Assembly (NCBI RefSeq): GCF_013366925.1
Contig: NZ_JAALDK010000002.1
Location: 1,508,197 to 1,572,196, forward strand
Direction of reading: 5' to 3'
Length of the DNA stretch: 64,000 nucleotides
DNA from: Paraburkholderia youngii
GTDB lineage: Bacteria > Pseudomonadota > Gammaproteobacteria > Burkholderiales > Burkholderiaceae
Below the pieces are notes generated by a model that was not told the DNA's origin, did no database searches, and saw only the letters and a list, made by a program, of their open reading frames with translations. Both the position numbers and the translations under genes were made by a program. This document shows, in pieces, positions 10,301-17,957 of this stretch. The stretch's first letter is position 1. Every line of letters begins with the position of its first letter.

Positions 10301-10618
10301 GAAGGTGAGGCGCTGTTGCGCCTTGGCGCGGTCGGCCACAATCACCTGTGGTTTTACCGCGACGCCATCGAAGCGATGCTGGGGGCGGGCGATCCTGCCG
10401 GCATGCTGCACTACGTGGACGCACTCGAGGCCTATACGCAGCGCGAACCGTTGCCGTGGTCCGAGCTTTTCGCGGCGCGTGGCCGTGCGCTTGCGCTCGC
10501 GCTTCAGGCGCCGCTTACCGACGCCACACGACATGAACTGCTGCGGCTGCTCGAGGCGCTACAGCAGGCCGGCTTTCGCAACTACGTGAGCGCGGTCGAA
10601 ACGGCCCTTGCGGCTTGA
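7325..10618 (+). CDS. SAM-domain class III adenylate/guanylate cyclase fused to AAA ATPase and TPR region
   Basis: 1097 residues in three parts. An N-terminal sterile alpha motif (1-60, WLRGLGLEQYAHAFAANDID) is followed by a class III cyclase catalytic domain (about 80-260). The catalytic domain keeps both metal aspartates (FADLCGYT and HIGDAVMALFGAP), the purine-contacting lysine (DKHIGD) and the transition-state Asn/Arg in NLAARL, so it should be active. The rest is a large ATPase module with Walker A GEAGIGKTR (near residue 305) and Walker B LIVVEDLHWAD, then a TPR-rich helical tail from about residue 690 to the end. I chose the ATG at 7325, preceded by GGAGGCAGGG; upstream in-frame codons reach into the divergent transporter gene. 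The architecture is that of signal-integrating STAND-like cyclases. Its ligand is unknown. Confidence 0.9.
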   Translation: MDIDKWLRGLGLEQYAHAFAANDIDTSLLGQLTDADLKELGVQSLGHRKRILAAATASLPTAAPLSPQPADDHEVPADERRQVTILFADLCGYTMLSRSLDPEDLRALIGRYTALVDGIVLAYGGTIDKHIGDAVMALFGAPRSHETDTLRAARAALDIHDGVARLATQTGRALQAHIGIASGEVIAGALGRADAQDYTVHGDPVNLAARLVAAAPAGETWLSDDAARTLGDVASCEAIGERRFKGIDTPVRPWRLVALGSEPVRTSHSHFVGREAELEQFHGILHACMAKRAGHVVHVRGEAGIGKTRLVDEMRRHAQAQGFTLHRSLVLDFGVGKGQDPVRTVIGSLLGLPAGASSEARQAAAAQVATQGIVKAEQIVFLHDFLDLPQSAEWQTIYEAMDHGARKRGKQALAARLTEDVCAHAATLIVVEDLHWADAEVIGYLSAFASGIANGTGLLVTTSRVEGDPIDASWRARCRDTPFATIDLGPLRKDEALSLAGNFIDATQRVALACIERAGGNPLFLEQLLRNAEEGSGSNVPASIRSLVLARMDRLAPRDRLAFQAAAVIGQRFDLALLRELIDDPGYVCAGLLVNALVLPEGEDFLFAHALIQESAYSTLLRARRRELHLRAAEWFAQSDATLHAQHLDRAEDPHAPHAYLGAAVAERAAHRFEAALRLAERGIEIARSDADRHALSCCKGELQRDLGDIAGSIATYRTALAAATDDTARCDCQLGLAEGLRVSEGLDEALGLLAQAQRIAERDNRLAELASLHYLRGNILFPLGKIDACCAEHERGLAYARRLDLPEAEARALGGLADAAYAQGRMRTAFHHFSECVAMSREHGFGRIEVANLSMQGFSRIYLNDAGPAREDAIAAARTAELIGQPRAQLLGETLGVFACQELGDVQAASKHLAQELRVIRQLGARRFQAQNLEMQGRLLLDQGCRSEAVMALREALAISREVGSQFSGPKTLSALSRAVDDKDERTRLLAEGEALLRLGAVGHNHLWFYRDAIEAMLGAGDPAGMLHYVDALEAYTQREPLPWSELFAARGRALALALQAPLTDATRHELLRLLEALQQAGFRNYVSAVETALAA

Positions 10619-10638
10619 AACAGGCGCGGAGCAGATCG

Positions 10639-10995
10639 TCAGCGCGGCGCGGAATCGTCGCGGGGCGGGTCCTTGTGGACCAACTCCATGTCGATGGTGC
10701 GGCCGTCGTCGTCGGGTGTGTCCCTGTGAACGACCTCCATGTCGACGGTGCGGCCGTCGTCGCCATACGCGGCCGCCTGCCGGCGCAACTTGCGCATCTT
10801 CCACCACAGATAGCCGACCACGACCGTGCCGACCGCGAACAGCACGGCGAACAGCACGATCGACAGCGTCGCGGCCACCACGAACAGGATCGCGCTCAAG
10901 GCGACGGTCAGCAACCGGCCGAACCAGCCTGAGCCACCGATCCGGATCCCTTTCTCATATGTCACCCGCCGCGGCGGCGGTCTGTCGTTTTGCAT
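10639..10995 (-). CDS. Small membrane protein with duplicated acidic C-terminal tail
   Basis: 118 residues. A short basic N-terminus (PPPRRVTYEKGIRIGG) precedes one long or two closely spaced hydrophobic segments (about residues 27-65, LLTVALSAILFVVAATLSIVLF and onward). A basic stretch (KMRKLRRQ) then suggests the tail lies in the cytoplasm. The hydrophilic tail contains the same 17-residue unit twice (DDGRTVDMEVVHRDTP, then DDGRTIDMELVHKDPP). I do not recognise the family. The gene converges on the cyclase gene 20 bp away and is divergent from the methyltransferase-like gene. No function can be assigned. Confidence 0.75.
   Translation of the reverse strand: MQNDRPPPRRVTYEKGIRIGGSGWFGRLLTVALSAILFVVAATLSIVLFAVLFAVGTVVVGYLWWKMRKLRRQAAAYGDDGRTVDMEVVHRDTPDDDGRTIDMELVHKDPPRDDSAPR
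10669..10766 (-). repeat. 51-bp in-frame tandem duplication inside the small membrane protein gene
   Basis: On the + strand a unit beginning GTCCTTGTGGAC at 10669 recurs beginning GTCCCTGTGAAC at 10720, a period of 51 bp (17 codons). The two copies differ mainly by synonymous or conservative changes. The duplication has therefore been kept under protein-level constraint. Confidence 0.8.
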
Positions 10996-11226
10996 CGTTC
11001 ATCTCCCGGCCGCCGTCCGGCGGCTGATGCGGGTAAGTCCTAATCCGTCGTCATTATGCGGGATGTGAACGGCGAGCGTCGCCCGCGCGGGGCGACTCGG
11101 CGTATAGTCGATTGACGCCGTTAAAGAAGCCCGCGCGTTGGCTCGTTTAACTTCGGTAGTAAGTTGCCGCTCGCCAAGGCTGACCGAGCGGCGTGGTTTT
11201 CAATTACCTCGGTTGCCCGCGTAATC

Positions 11227-12114
11227 ATGCGACGCCTGCATCTGCTCGAAATCGAAGACCAGCCGTGGTGCCCACGCGCCCTCCGTGACGGCGGGACGGA
11301 CTGGCTGCACTTTCTGGCCAATTCCCACAAGGGCTTCAACGTGATCGCGGGCAAGCTGCGCGAGGCGATGCGCCGGGTCGGCAGCGACCGGATCGTCGAT
11401 CTGTGCTCGGGCGGCGGCGGGCCATGGCAGACGCTTGCACCGTTGCTCGCGCTGTCCGGCCGCGTGATGGTGCAGTTGACGGACTTCTATCCCAATCGCG
11501 CCGCGTACGAGCGGATTTCAGCCGGGTCGACCAACTGTGTCACCTATGTGAGCGAACCGGTGGACGCGATGAACGTGCCATCGAGATTCGACGGCGTGCG
11601 CACGATGTTCAACTCGTTCCACCATTTCCGGCCGGACGATGCGCGCGCGATCCTCGCCGACGCCGTGACGAAACGCCGCGCGATCGTCGTCGTCGAGGGT
11701 GCGGATCACCGGCTGCTCGGTATCGTGTTCATCCTGGTGATGCCGCTGATGATGCTCGCGCTGACCCCGCTGATCCGACCGTTTCGCTGGTCGCGGCTAG
11801 CGCTCACCTATGTGCTGCCGGCGATCCCGCTGCTGTGTCTGTTCGACGGCATCGTGTCGATGCTGCGCATCTACAACCCCGACGAATTGCGTGAGATGGT
11901 CGCGAGTATTCCGGATCAGCAGAGCTTCGATTGGGACATCGGCACGCTGCCGGTGCAGGGCTCGCCGCTCGGTCTGACTTATCTTGTCGGCGTTCCGCGG
12001 CAACCCGCAGGCTTGAACGCAAGCGCGCGCCGTCGGGCGCGGCGCGCGGATCACTTGCCGGCCAGATGCTCGGGTGTCTGGGTGTTGCCCGGCGGCAACT
12101 CGCCCATCGCCTGA
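11227..12114 (+). CDS. Class I SAM-dependent methyltransferase-like protein with hydrophobic C-terminal insert
   Basis: 295 residues. The N-terminal half has a Rossmann-like methyltransferase core. VDLCSGGGGPW (near residue 58) is the SAM-binding glycine loop, followed by a QLTDFYPN second strand and FNSFHHF at the motif IV position. The later part holds two strongly hydrophobic stretches (LGIVFILVMPLMMLALTPLI and LALTYVLPAIPLLCLF), unusual for a soluble methyltransferase and suggesting a membrane-associated enzyme. I chose the ATG at 11227 (MRRLHLLEIED), although the frame opens at 11164. The last 64 bp overlap the 3' end of the convergent outer-membrane lipoprotein gene, and the final 30 or so residues are low-complexity and arginine-rich. 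The substrate is unknown. Confidence 0.75.
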   Translation: MRRLHLLEIEDQPWCPRALRDGGTDWLHFLANSHKGFNVIAGKLREAMRRVGSDRIVDLCSGGGGPWQTLAPLLALSGRVMVQLTDFYPNRAAYERISAGSTNCVTYVSEPVDAMNVPSRFDGVRTMFNSFHHFRPDDARAILADAVTKRRAIVVVEGADHRLLGIVFILVMPLMMLALTPLIRPFRWSRLALTYVLPAIPLLCLFDGIVSMLRIYNPDELREMVASIPDQQSFDWDIGTLPVQGSPLGLTYLVGVPRQPAGLNASARRRARRADHLPARCSGVWVLPGGNSPIA

Positions 12115-13616
12115 AACAGCGTCGCCGTATCGGCCAGGCGCCGGCCGACCAGGCGGATTTCTTCCAGCCTCGCTGCTTCGTACTGCTGCTCGCCGCCGCG
12201 AGCGGAGGCAGCGGGCAGCGCGCCGAGCCGGTGACGTGACGTGGCATCGTCGAACGTCTCGCGTGCGTCGCGGGCAGCGCCGCTCGCGGCTTCGAGCGCC
12301 TGCGCGTCGTGTTCGAGCGACGCAAGCGTGTCGGCGACGTTCTCGAACGCGGCCAGCACGGTCTGCTTGTACTCGAACACGGCGGCCTCGTAGGTATCGA
12401 TTGCCGCGCGCCGCTGCGCGACGAGCGCGCCGCCATGAAACAGCGCTTGCGACATCGTCGTGGCGATGCTCCAGATCGCGCCGGCGCCCGACAGCGCGAG
12501 CGGCCAGCTGAACCCGCCTTGTCCCATCGATGCGTTCAGCGTCAGGCTCGGAAAGAGCTGTGCGGTGGCGACGCCGACGTCGTTCGCGGCGGCTTTCAGC
12601 GCCGCCTCGGCGGCCGCGATATCGGGCCGTGAGCGCAACAGGTCCGATGGCAGCACGACCGGCACGTCCTGCGGCAAATGCAGGCTCGCCAGATCGGGCT
12701 CGGGCGGCGCCGCGTCGGGCGTGCGGCCGAGCAGCACCGCAAGCGCGTGTCGGGTCACGGTCAGCCGTTGCCGCAGATCGGCCGCGCTGACCTGGAGCGC
12801 GGCGGTGCTTTGCCGCGCAGCCGACACGTCGCCGCGCGTCAGCGACCCGAGCTGGTAATGCCGTTCGGTATCGTGAGCCTGATCGCCCGCCAGCACGATC
12901 AGGCGCTCGGTCGCATCGATCTCGGCGCGCAGCATCGCCGCCTCGATCGTCGCCGTGACGATGTTGGTGGCCAGCGCGCGGCGCGCGGCTTCGCGTTGAT
13001 ACGCATCGATGTCGACCCGCGCGGAGCGCGCCGCGTTGGCCTTGCGCACCGCGCCGAACAGGTCGAACGTGTATTGCGCCTGGACCACGCCGATGAACTC
13101 GTTGTAAAGCAGCGTATTCGGCGCGCCGGGAACCGGAATGCCGAGATCGCGTCCGCGCGAGGCCTGCGCGACCAGATCGACCGACGGCAGCAGCGTGGCG
13201 CCGATCTGCGCGCGCAGTTGTTCGTGCGCGGCGGCCAGGTGCTTGTCGGCGGCGGCGAGCGTCGGGCTGTTGCGCAGGCCTTCTTCGACGAGGTCGTTCA
13301 ATGTCGTCGAGCCGAACAGCCGCCACCATTGCGGCACCGGCTGCGCGCCGGTGGTGAAGCGCTGTGCTACACCGAGCGCCTCGACGGTTTGCGCGGGCTG
13401 CGGCTCGGCGCCGTAATGGGCGGGCGAGGGCATCGCCGGCGGCTCGCCGCTCGGACCGAACGAGCATGCGCCAAGCGCGATCACAGCGGCCGCGCCGAAC
13501 GCCGCGCGCCAGCGATGGGTCGCCACCGCCCGCGCTCGACGCGGCGCGTCAGTGAAATGCGGCGCGCTCGCCGGCCCGTCGATAGGGTTGCAGTCTGTGC
13601 GCACGATCAGCTCCAC
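12051..13616 (-). CDS. RND efflux outer-membrane lipoprotein, NodT/OprM family
   Basis: 521 residues. The TolC-like outer-membrane channel of a tripartite pump. A lipobox (VIALGAC) near residue 50 predicts acylation after signal-peptidase II cleavage. The body shows the two repeated coiled-coil/beta halves typical of the family (ALGVAQRFTTGAQPVPQWWRLFGS near the N-terminus; the VQAQYTFDLFGAVRKANAARS channel signature). The GTG start at 13616 overlaps the end of the RND permease gene by 10 bp, so translation is probably coupled. It is the last gene of the leftward 11-gene operon. The substrate should be that of the adjoining pump, inferred to be the cluster's product. Confidence 0.92.
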   Translation of the reverse strand: MELIVRTDCNPIDGPASAPHFTDAPRRARAVATHRWRAAFGAAAVIALGACSFGPSGEPPAMPSPAHYGAEPQPAQTVEALGVAQRFTTGAQPVPQWWRLFGSTTLNDLVEEGLRNSPTLAAADKHLAAAHEQLRAQIGATLLPSVDLVAQASRGRDLGIPVPGAPNTLLYNEFIGVVQAQYTFDLFGAVRKANAARSARVDIDAYQREAARRALATNIVTATIEAAMLRAEIDATERLIVLAGDQAHDTERHYQLGSLTRGDVSAARQSTAALQVSAADLRQRLTVTRHALAVLLGRTPDAAPPEPDLASLHLPQDVPVVLPSDLLRSRPDIAAAEAALKAAANDVGVATAQLFPSLTLNASMGQGGFSWPLALSGAGAIWSIATTMSQALFHGGALVAQRRAAIDTYEAAVFEYKQTVLAAFENVADTLASLEHDAQALEAASGAARDARETFDDATSRHRLGALPAASARGGEQQYEAARLEEIRLVGRRLADTATLFQAMGELPPGNTQTPEHLAGK

Positions 13617-16600
13617 GTGTATTCGATTGTCGAGGACGCGGTTCGCACACCGCGTTCGAAGTGCCGCACCTTGAACGCGGTCGCATAGAGCGCGGGAACG
13701 AAGAACAGCGTCAGCACGGTCGCGCCTGTGATGCCGCCCATCAGTGCGGTCGCCATCGGTCCGAAGAAGGCCGATTGCAGCAGCGGGATCAGCGCGAGCA
13801 CGGCGGCCGCGGCGGTCAGCATGATCGGGCGGAAGCGCCGGACCGTGGCGCTTACGATCGCATCGAAGCGCCCCTGGCCCGCGGCGATATTGCGTTCGAT
13901 CTGATCGACGAGAATCACCGAGTTGCGCATGATGATTCCGGACATCGCAATGACGCCGAGCATCGCGACGAAGCCGAACGGCTTGCCGAACAGCAGCAGT
14001 GCGGCGACCACGCCGATCAGCCCCAGCGGCGCGGTGAGCACGACCATCAGCACGCGCGCAAAGCTGCGCAGTTGAATCATCAGCAGCGTCAGCACCACCA
14101 CGAGCATCAGCGGCAGCTGCGCGATCACCGACGCCTGCGCCTTGCCGCTGATCTCGCCCGCGCCGCCGGTCTCGATCCGATAGCCGATCGGCAGCGACGC
14201 GCGCAGCGGCGCAAGCGTCCGATCGATCGCCTGGGTCACGTCGAGGTCCAGCGCGTTGCCGCGCACGTCGGCCTGGACCGTGATCGTCGGTTGACGGTCG
14301 CGGTCCCAGATCACCCCGTATTCGAGTTCGTTGTGCAGGTGCGCGAGCGTGCCGAGCGGAACCGGGCCGTTCGGCGTCGGCATCGCGAGGTTCACGATCT
14401 CGGCGGGATCGACCCGCTCACGCTGGGGCGCGCGCAGGTCGACGCTGATCAACCGGTCGCGCACCCGGTACTGCGTGAACGTATAGCCCGATAGCGTCAT
14501 CGCGAGGAAGCTCGCCACGTCTTCCGACGTGACACCGAGCTCGCGCGCCTTCTGCTGGTCGATCTCGAAGCGCACCGAGCGTTCGCCGGGTTCGTCCCAG
14601 TCGAAATGCACGCCCGTCGTGCGGGCATCGGCCTTCATCGTCGCCGCGACTTTTTCCGCGATTTCCCGCACGGTGGCAAGGTCGTTTCCGCTGACGCGAA
14701 ACTGCACCGGATAGCCGACCGAGGGTCCCGTCTGGAGCGGCGAAACGCGCGCACGTACGGCGGGAAAGCTGTTTTGCAGCGTGCTCGCGAGCCAGCGTTC
14801 GAGCTTTTCGCGGTCGTCGACGGACCTGGCGGTGATCACGAGCTGCGCGAAGTTCGGCTGGGGCATCTGGACGTCGAGCGGCAGATAGAAGCGCGGCGCG
14901 CCCGTGCCGACGAAGTCGACCAGATGATCGATCTCGGGCCGGCCGGCTAGCGTCTTTTCGAGGCGCGCGGCTTCGCGCAGCGTCGCTTCGAACGACGCAC
15001 CTTCGGGCAGCCGCATGTCGACGAGCAGCTCGGGACGCTCGGAGCTCGGGAAGAACTGTTGCGGCACGAGCGCGAAGCCGGCCAACGCGACGACGAACAG
15101 CGCAGCCGTGACGCCAATCACGACGAGGCGGCGCTTCACGCACCACGCGATGCAGTCGCGCAGGCGGTCATGAAAGCGGGGCGCGCGCGGCGCCGCCAGC
15201 GGGGCGCGGCGCGTCTGCGCGTCGTCGCGCCGGCGCAGCTTGCGAAGCGCGCGCCGAGGCGGCGTCTCGCGCGCGATGTCCTTGCGTTCGGGCAGCAGGT
15301 GATAGCCGAGCAACGGAATCAGCACGACCGCCGCGAACCACGAAGCAACCAGCGCAATCGCGGACACCTGAAAGATCGAGCGCGTGTATTCGCCAGTGGC
15401 CGATTTCGCCAGCGCGATCGGCAGGAATCCCGCCACCGTGACCAGGGTTCCCGTCAGCATCGGAAACGCGGTGCTGCTGTAGGCGAACGCCGCGGCCCTC
15501 GCGCGGCCCCATCCCTGTTCGAGCTTCACTGCCATCATCTCGACCGCGATGATCGCATCGTCGACGAGCAGCCCCAGTGCGAGGACCAGCGTGCCGAGCG
15601 AGATCTTGTGCAGGCCGATATCGAACCCATTCATGCATAGCGCGGTGACCGCGAGCACGACCGGGATCGAGATCGCCACAACCACGCCGGCGCGCCAGCC
15701 CAATGAGATGAGGCTCACGGCCAGCACGATCACGATCGCTTCGGCGGCGGCGCGCAGAAAGCCGTTGACCGAGTGCGAGACCGCGTGCGGCATGCTCGAC
15801 ACCTGGACGAGTTCGAGCCCCGCGGGCAGACGCGCGCGCAATTCGGCCGTCTTCGCGTCGAGCAGCTTGCCGAGCTGAATCACATCGCCGCCAGTCTGCA
15901 TCGTGATGCCGATGGCGAGCACCGGCCGGCCGTTGGTGCGAACCTGCGAGACCGGCGGATCGTCGTAGCCGCGCTTGATCGTCGCAATGTCGCCAAGACG
16001 AACGAGGCGGTGATTGATGTCGATCAGCGTGTCGCTCATCGCCGTCAGGTCGGTGAACTGGCCGCTCGGACGCACGAACACGCGATCGAACGCGGTGGTG
16101 AGCGTGCCGCTCGGCGTGACCGCGTTTTGCGCGTTGATCGCCCGCGCGAGCTGTTGCGGCGTGATGCTGAGCCGCGTCAATTGCGCGTTGGGAATCTCGA
16201 TCGTGATGTGCTCGTCGGGGTCGCCGAAATAATCGACTTTCGCGACACCGGGCACACGGAGCAGCACGCCGCGCAGTTCGTCCGCATAGTCGTGCAGTTG
16301 GGCCGGCGAGAAGCCGTCGCCGGCTAGCGTATAGATGTTCGTGTAGACGTCGCCGAATTCGTCGTCGAAGTACGGCCCGCGCACGCCGGGCGGCAGCGTA
16401 TCCGCGATGTCGCCGATTTTCTTGCGCACCTCGTACCACGTGTCGCGCACCTCGCTCACCGGCGCGGAGTCTTTCATCGTGAAGACGATCAGCGATTCCC
16501 CGGGACGCGAGTAACTGCGCAGATAGTCGAGATGCGGCGTCTCCTGCAGCTTGCGGCCGATCCGGTCGGTCACCTGCTCCTCGACCTGGCGCGCGGTCGC

Positions 16601-16852
16601 GCCGGGCCAGAAGGTGCGGATCACCATCGCGCGGAACGTGAACGGCGGGTCCTCCGATTGTCCGAGCCGGGAATAGGCGAGCACGCCGAACAGCGTCGCG
16701 AGCACGACGGCGAAAAAGACGAGCGCCTGGTTGCGGATTGCCCACGCGGACAGATTGAAGCGGCCGGTGTCGTCCGCTGCTGGCCGCCGCGGTCCACCCG
16801 GTTCACCGGGGCCGCCCGCTCCGTCGGGCCCCTGGCCAAACAGCGCTCTCAT
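13607..16852 (-). CDS. RND-family efflux permease (inner membrane pump)
   Basis: 1081 residues, close to the 1030-1050 typical of AcrB-like proteins plus a glycine- and proline-rich N-terminal extension of about 30 residues. The first membrane helix (NQALVFFAVVLATLFGVLAYSRL) leads into the periplasmic porter domain. The proton-relay helix 4 carries adjacent acidic residues in LGLLVDDAIIAVEMM. A second periplasmic loop begins after residue 600, and helices 7-12 close the protein, with the family signature VGVIAMSGIIMRNSVILVDQIE near the end. The long basic segment LPERKDIARETPPRRALRKL between the halves is cytoplasmic. The start overlaps the adaptor gene stop as ATGA. Drug or metabolite export is the expected role. 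Confidence 0.95.
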   Translation of the reverse strand: MRALFGQGPDGAGGPGEPGGPRRPAADDTGRFNLSAWAIRNQALVFFAVVLATLFGVLAYSRLGQSEDPPFTFRAMVIRTFWPGATARQVEEQVTDRIGRKLQETPHLDYLRSYSRPGESLIVFTMKDSAPVSEVRDTWYEVRKKIGDIADTLPPGVRGPYFDDEFGDVYTNIYTLAGDGFSPAQLHDYADELRGVLLRVPGVAKVDYFGDPDEHITIEIPNAQLTRLSITPQQLARAINAQNAVTPSGTLTTAFDRVFVRPSGQFTDLTAMSDTLIDINHRLVRLGDIATIKRGYDDPPVSQVRTNGRPVLAIGITMQTGGDVIQLGKLLDAKTAELRARLPAGLELVQVSSMPHAVSHSVNGFLRAAAEAIVIVLAVSLISLGWRAGVVVAISIPVVLAVTALCMNGFDIGLHKISLGTLVLALGLLVDDAIIAVEMMAVKLEQGWGRARAAAFAYSSTAFPMLTGTLVTVAGFLPIALAKSATGEYTRSIFQVSAIALVASWFAAVVLIPLLGYHLLPERKDIARETPPRRALRKLRRRDDAQTRRAPLAAPRAPRFHDRLRDCIAWCVKRRLVVIGVTAALFVVALAGFALVPQQFFPSSERPELLVDMRLPEGASFEATLREAARLEKTLAGRPEIDHLVDFVGTGAPRFYLPLDVQMPQPNFAQLVITARSVDDREKLERWLASTLQNSFPAVRARVSPLQTGPSVGYPVQFRVSGNDLATVREIAEKVAATMKADARTTGVHFDWDEPGERSVRFEIDQQKARELGVTSEDVASFLAMTLSGYTFTQYRVRDRLISVDLRAPQRERVDPAEIVNLAMPTPNGPVPLGTLAHLHNELEYGVIWDRDRQPTITVQADVRGNALDLDVTQAIDRTLAPLRASLPIGYRIETGGAGEISGKAQASVIAQLPLMLVVVLTLLMIQLRSFARVLMVVLTAPLGLIGVVAALLLFGKPFGFVAMLGVIAMSGIIMRNSVILVDQIERNIAAGQGRFDAIVSATVRRFRPIMLTAAAAVLALIPLLQSAFFGPMATALMGGITGATVLTLFFVPALYATAFKVRHFERGVRTASSTIEYTWS

Positions 16853-17955
16853 GATGCGAAGTCCTCGGGATGCAACGGCGCAACTGCGCGCACGGTTTCG
16901 CCGGCGCTGACTGTGTGCACGCCTTGCAGCACGACGCGCTCGCCGTCGGTGAGGCCTCGCGCGACGGAGATCGTGCGGTCGTCATAGCGGCCCACCTGGA
17001 CCCGGCGCAGTTCCAGCGCCTCGTCGCCGGGCCGCACGACCCAGACGGCCGGCGCGTTGCCGTCGTGAAAGAGCGCGCTGGCGGGCAGCGTGATCGGGTC
17101 GTCCGCTTGCGCCTCGCCGGACGCGTCGGCGAAGGTGATGGTGGCCGTCATGCCGAGGCGGACTTCGGGGCCTGGCGCATCGAGCGTCAGTTTCGCGCGA
17201 TAGGTGCGGCTGCCGGGATCTGCTGCCGGCGACAGCTCCCGGACGTGCGCGGTGAAGCGTCGGTCCGTGACGGCCGGCAGCGACACGCTGGCCGCGCTGC
17301 CGACCGCCAGCGCGTTCAGCAGGCTCTCGGGCACGTCGCAGAGGACATCGACCTCGCCGGACCACGCGAGGTGGTAGACCGGCTGTCCCGCCGCGACGTT
17401 CTGCCCGGTATCGGCGTCTTCGGCGGTGACGACGCCGGCATGGTCCGCCGTGAGGACCGTGTATTGGGTCTGATTCTTCAGCAGCGCGAATTGCTGTACC
17501 GCCTGATCGCGCTGCGCGGCGGCCGCCACATACGCATCCTGGGTCTGCTCCAGCTGCGTCGTCGAGATCAGCTGTTCCTGCGCCTGCGCGCGGTCGCGAT
17601 CGAGTTGCTGCTCGGCGAAGGTGAGCCGATGCTGCGCCGCCATCAATTGGGCCTGCGCGCTCGCGAGGCTGCGCTGCGCGTCGTCGGCATCGAGCCGCGC
17701 GATCACCTGGCCGGCCGTGACCGTATCGCCGAGCCGCACCTTCCGCTCGACCAGCTTGCCGGCGACGCGAAACGACAGCGGTGTCGCATAGCGTGCGTTG
17801 ACTTCGCCCGGCAGCGTCGCGAGCACGGGCTTGCTGTCCCGATGCACGACCACCGCGATGACCGGGCGCGGCAGCGTCACCTCGGCTTCTTTCGCGTGAC
17901 AGGCGGCGAGCGCGAGTGCGCCCGACACCGTCAGCATGATCTCGCGCCAGCGCAT
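16849..17955 (-). CDS. RND efflux periplasmic adaptor (membrane fusion protein), lipoprotein
   Basis: 368 residues. The signal sequence ends in a lipobox (ALAAC near residue 19), predicting a lipid anchor in the inner membrane. Next come a split lipoyl domain (LSFRVAGKLVERKVRLGDTV, later VVTAEDADTGQNVAAGQPV), an alpha-hairpin (about 85-150, rich in A, Q and L) and beta-barrel and membrane-proximal domains (PAADPGSRTYRAKLTLD). I chose the ATG at 17955, two bases after the stop of the acyl-AMP ligase gene. The longer open frame upstream to 18507 lies entirely inside that gene in another frame. It bridges the permease and outer-membrane channel encoded just downstream. Confidence 0.93.
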   Translation of the reverse strand: MRWREIMLTVSGALALAACHAKEAEVTLPRPVIAVVVHRDSKPVLATLPGEVNARYATPLSFRVAGKLVERKVRLGDTVTAGQVIARLDADDAQRSLASAQAQLMAAQHRLTFAEQQLDRDRAQAQEQLISTTQLEQTQDAYVAAAAQRDQAVQQFALLKNQTQYTVLTADHAGVVTAEDADTGQNVAAGQPVYHLAWSGEVDVLCDVPESLLNALAVGSAASVSLPAVTDRRFTAHVRELSPAADPGSRTYRAKLTLDAPGPEVRLGMTATITFADASGEAQADDPITLPASALFHDGNAPAVWVVRPGDEALELRRVQVGRYDDRTISVARGLTDGERVVLQGVHTVSAGETVRAVAPLHPEDFAS

Positions 17956-17957
17956 GC

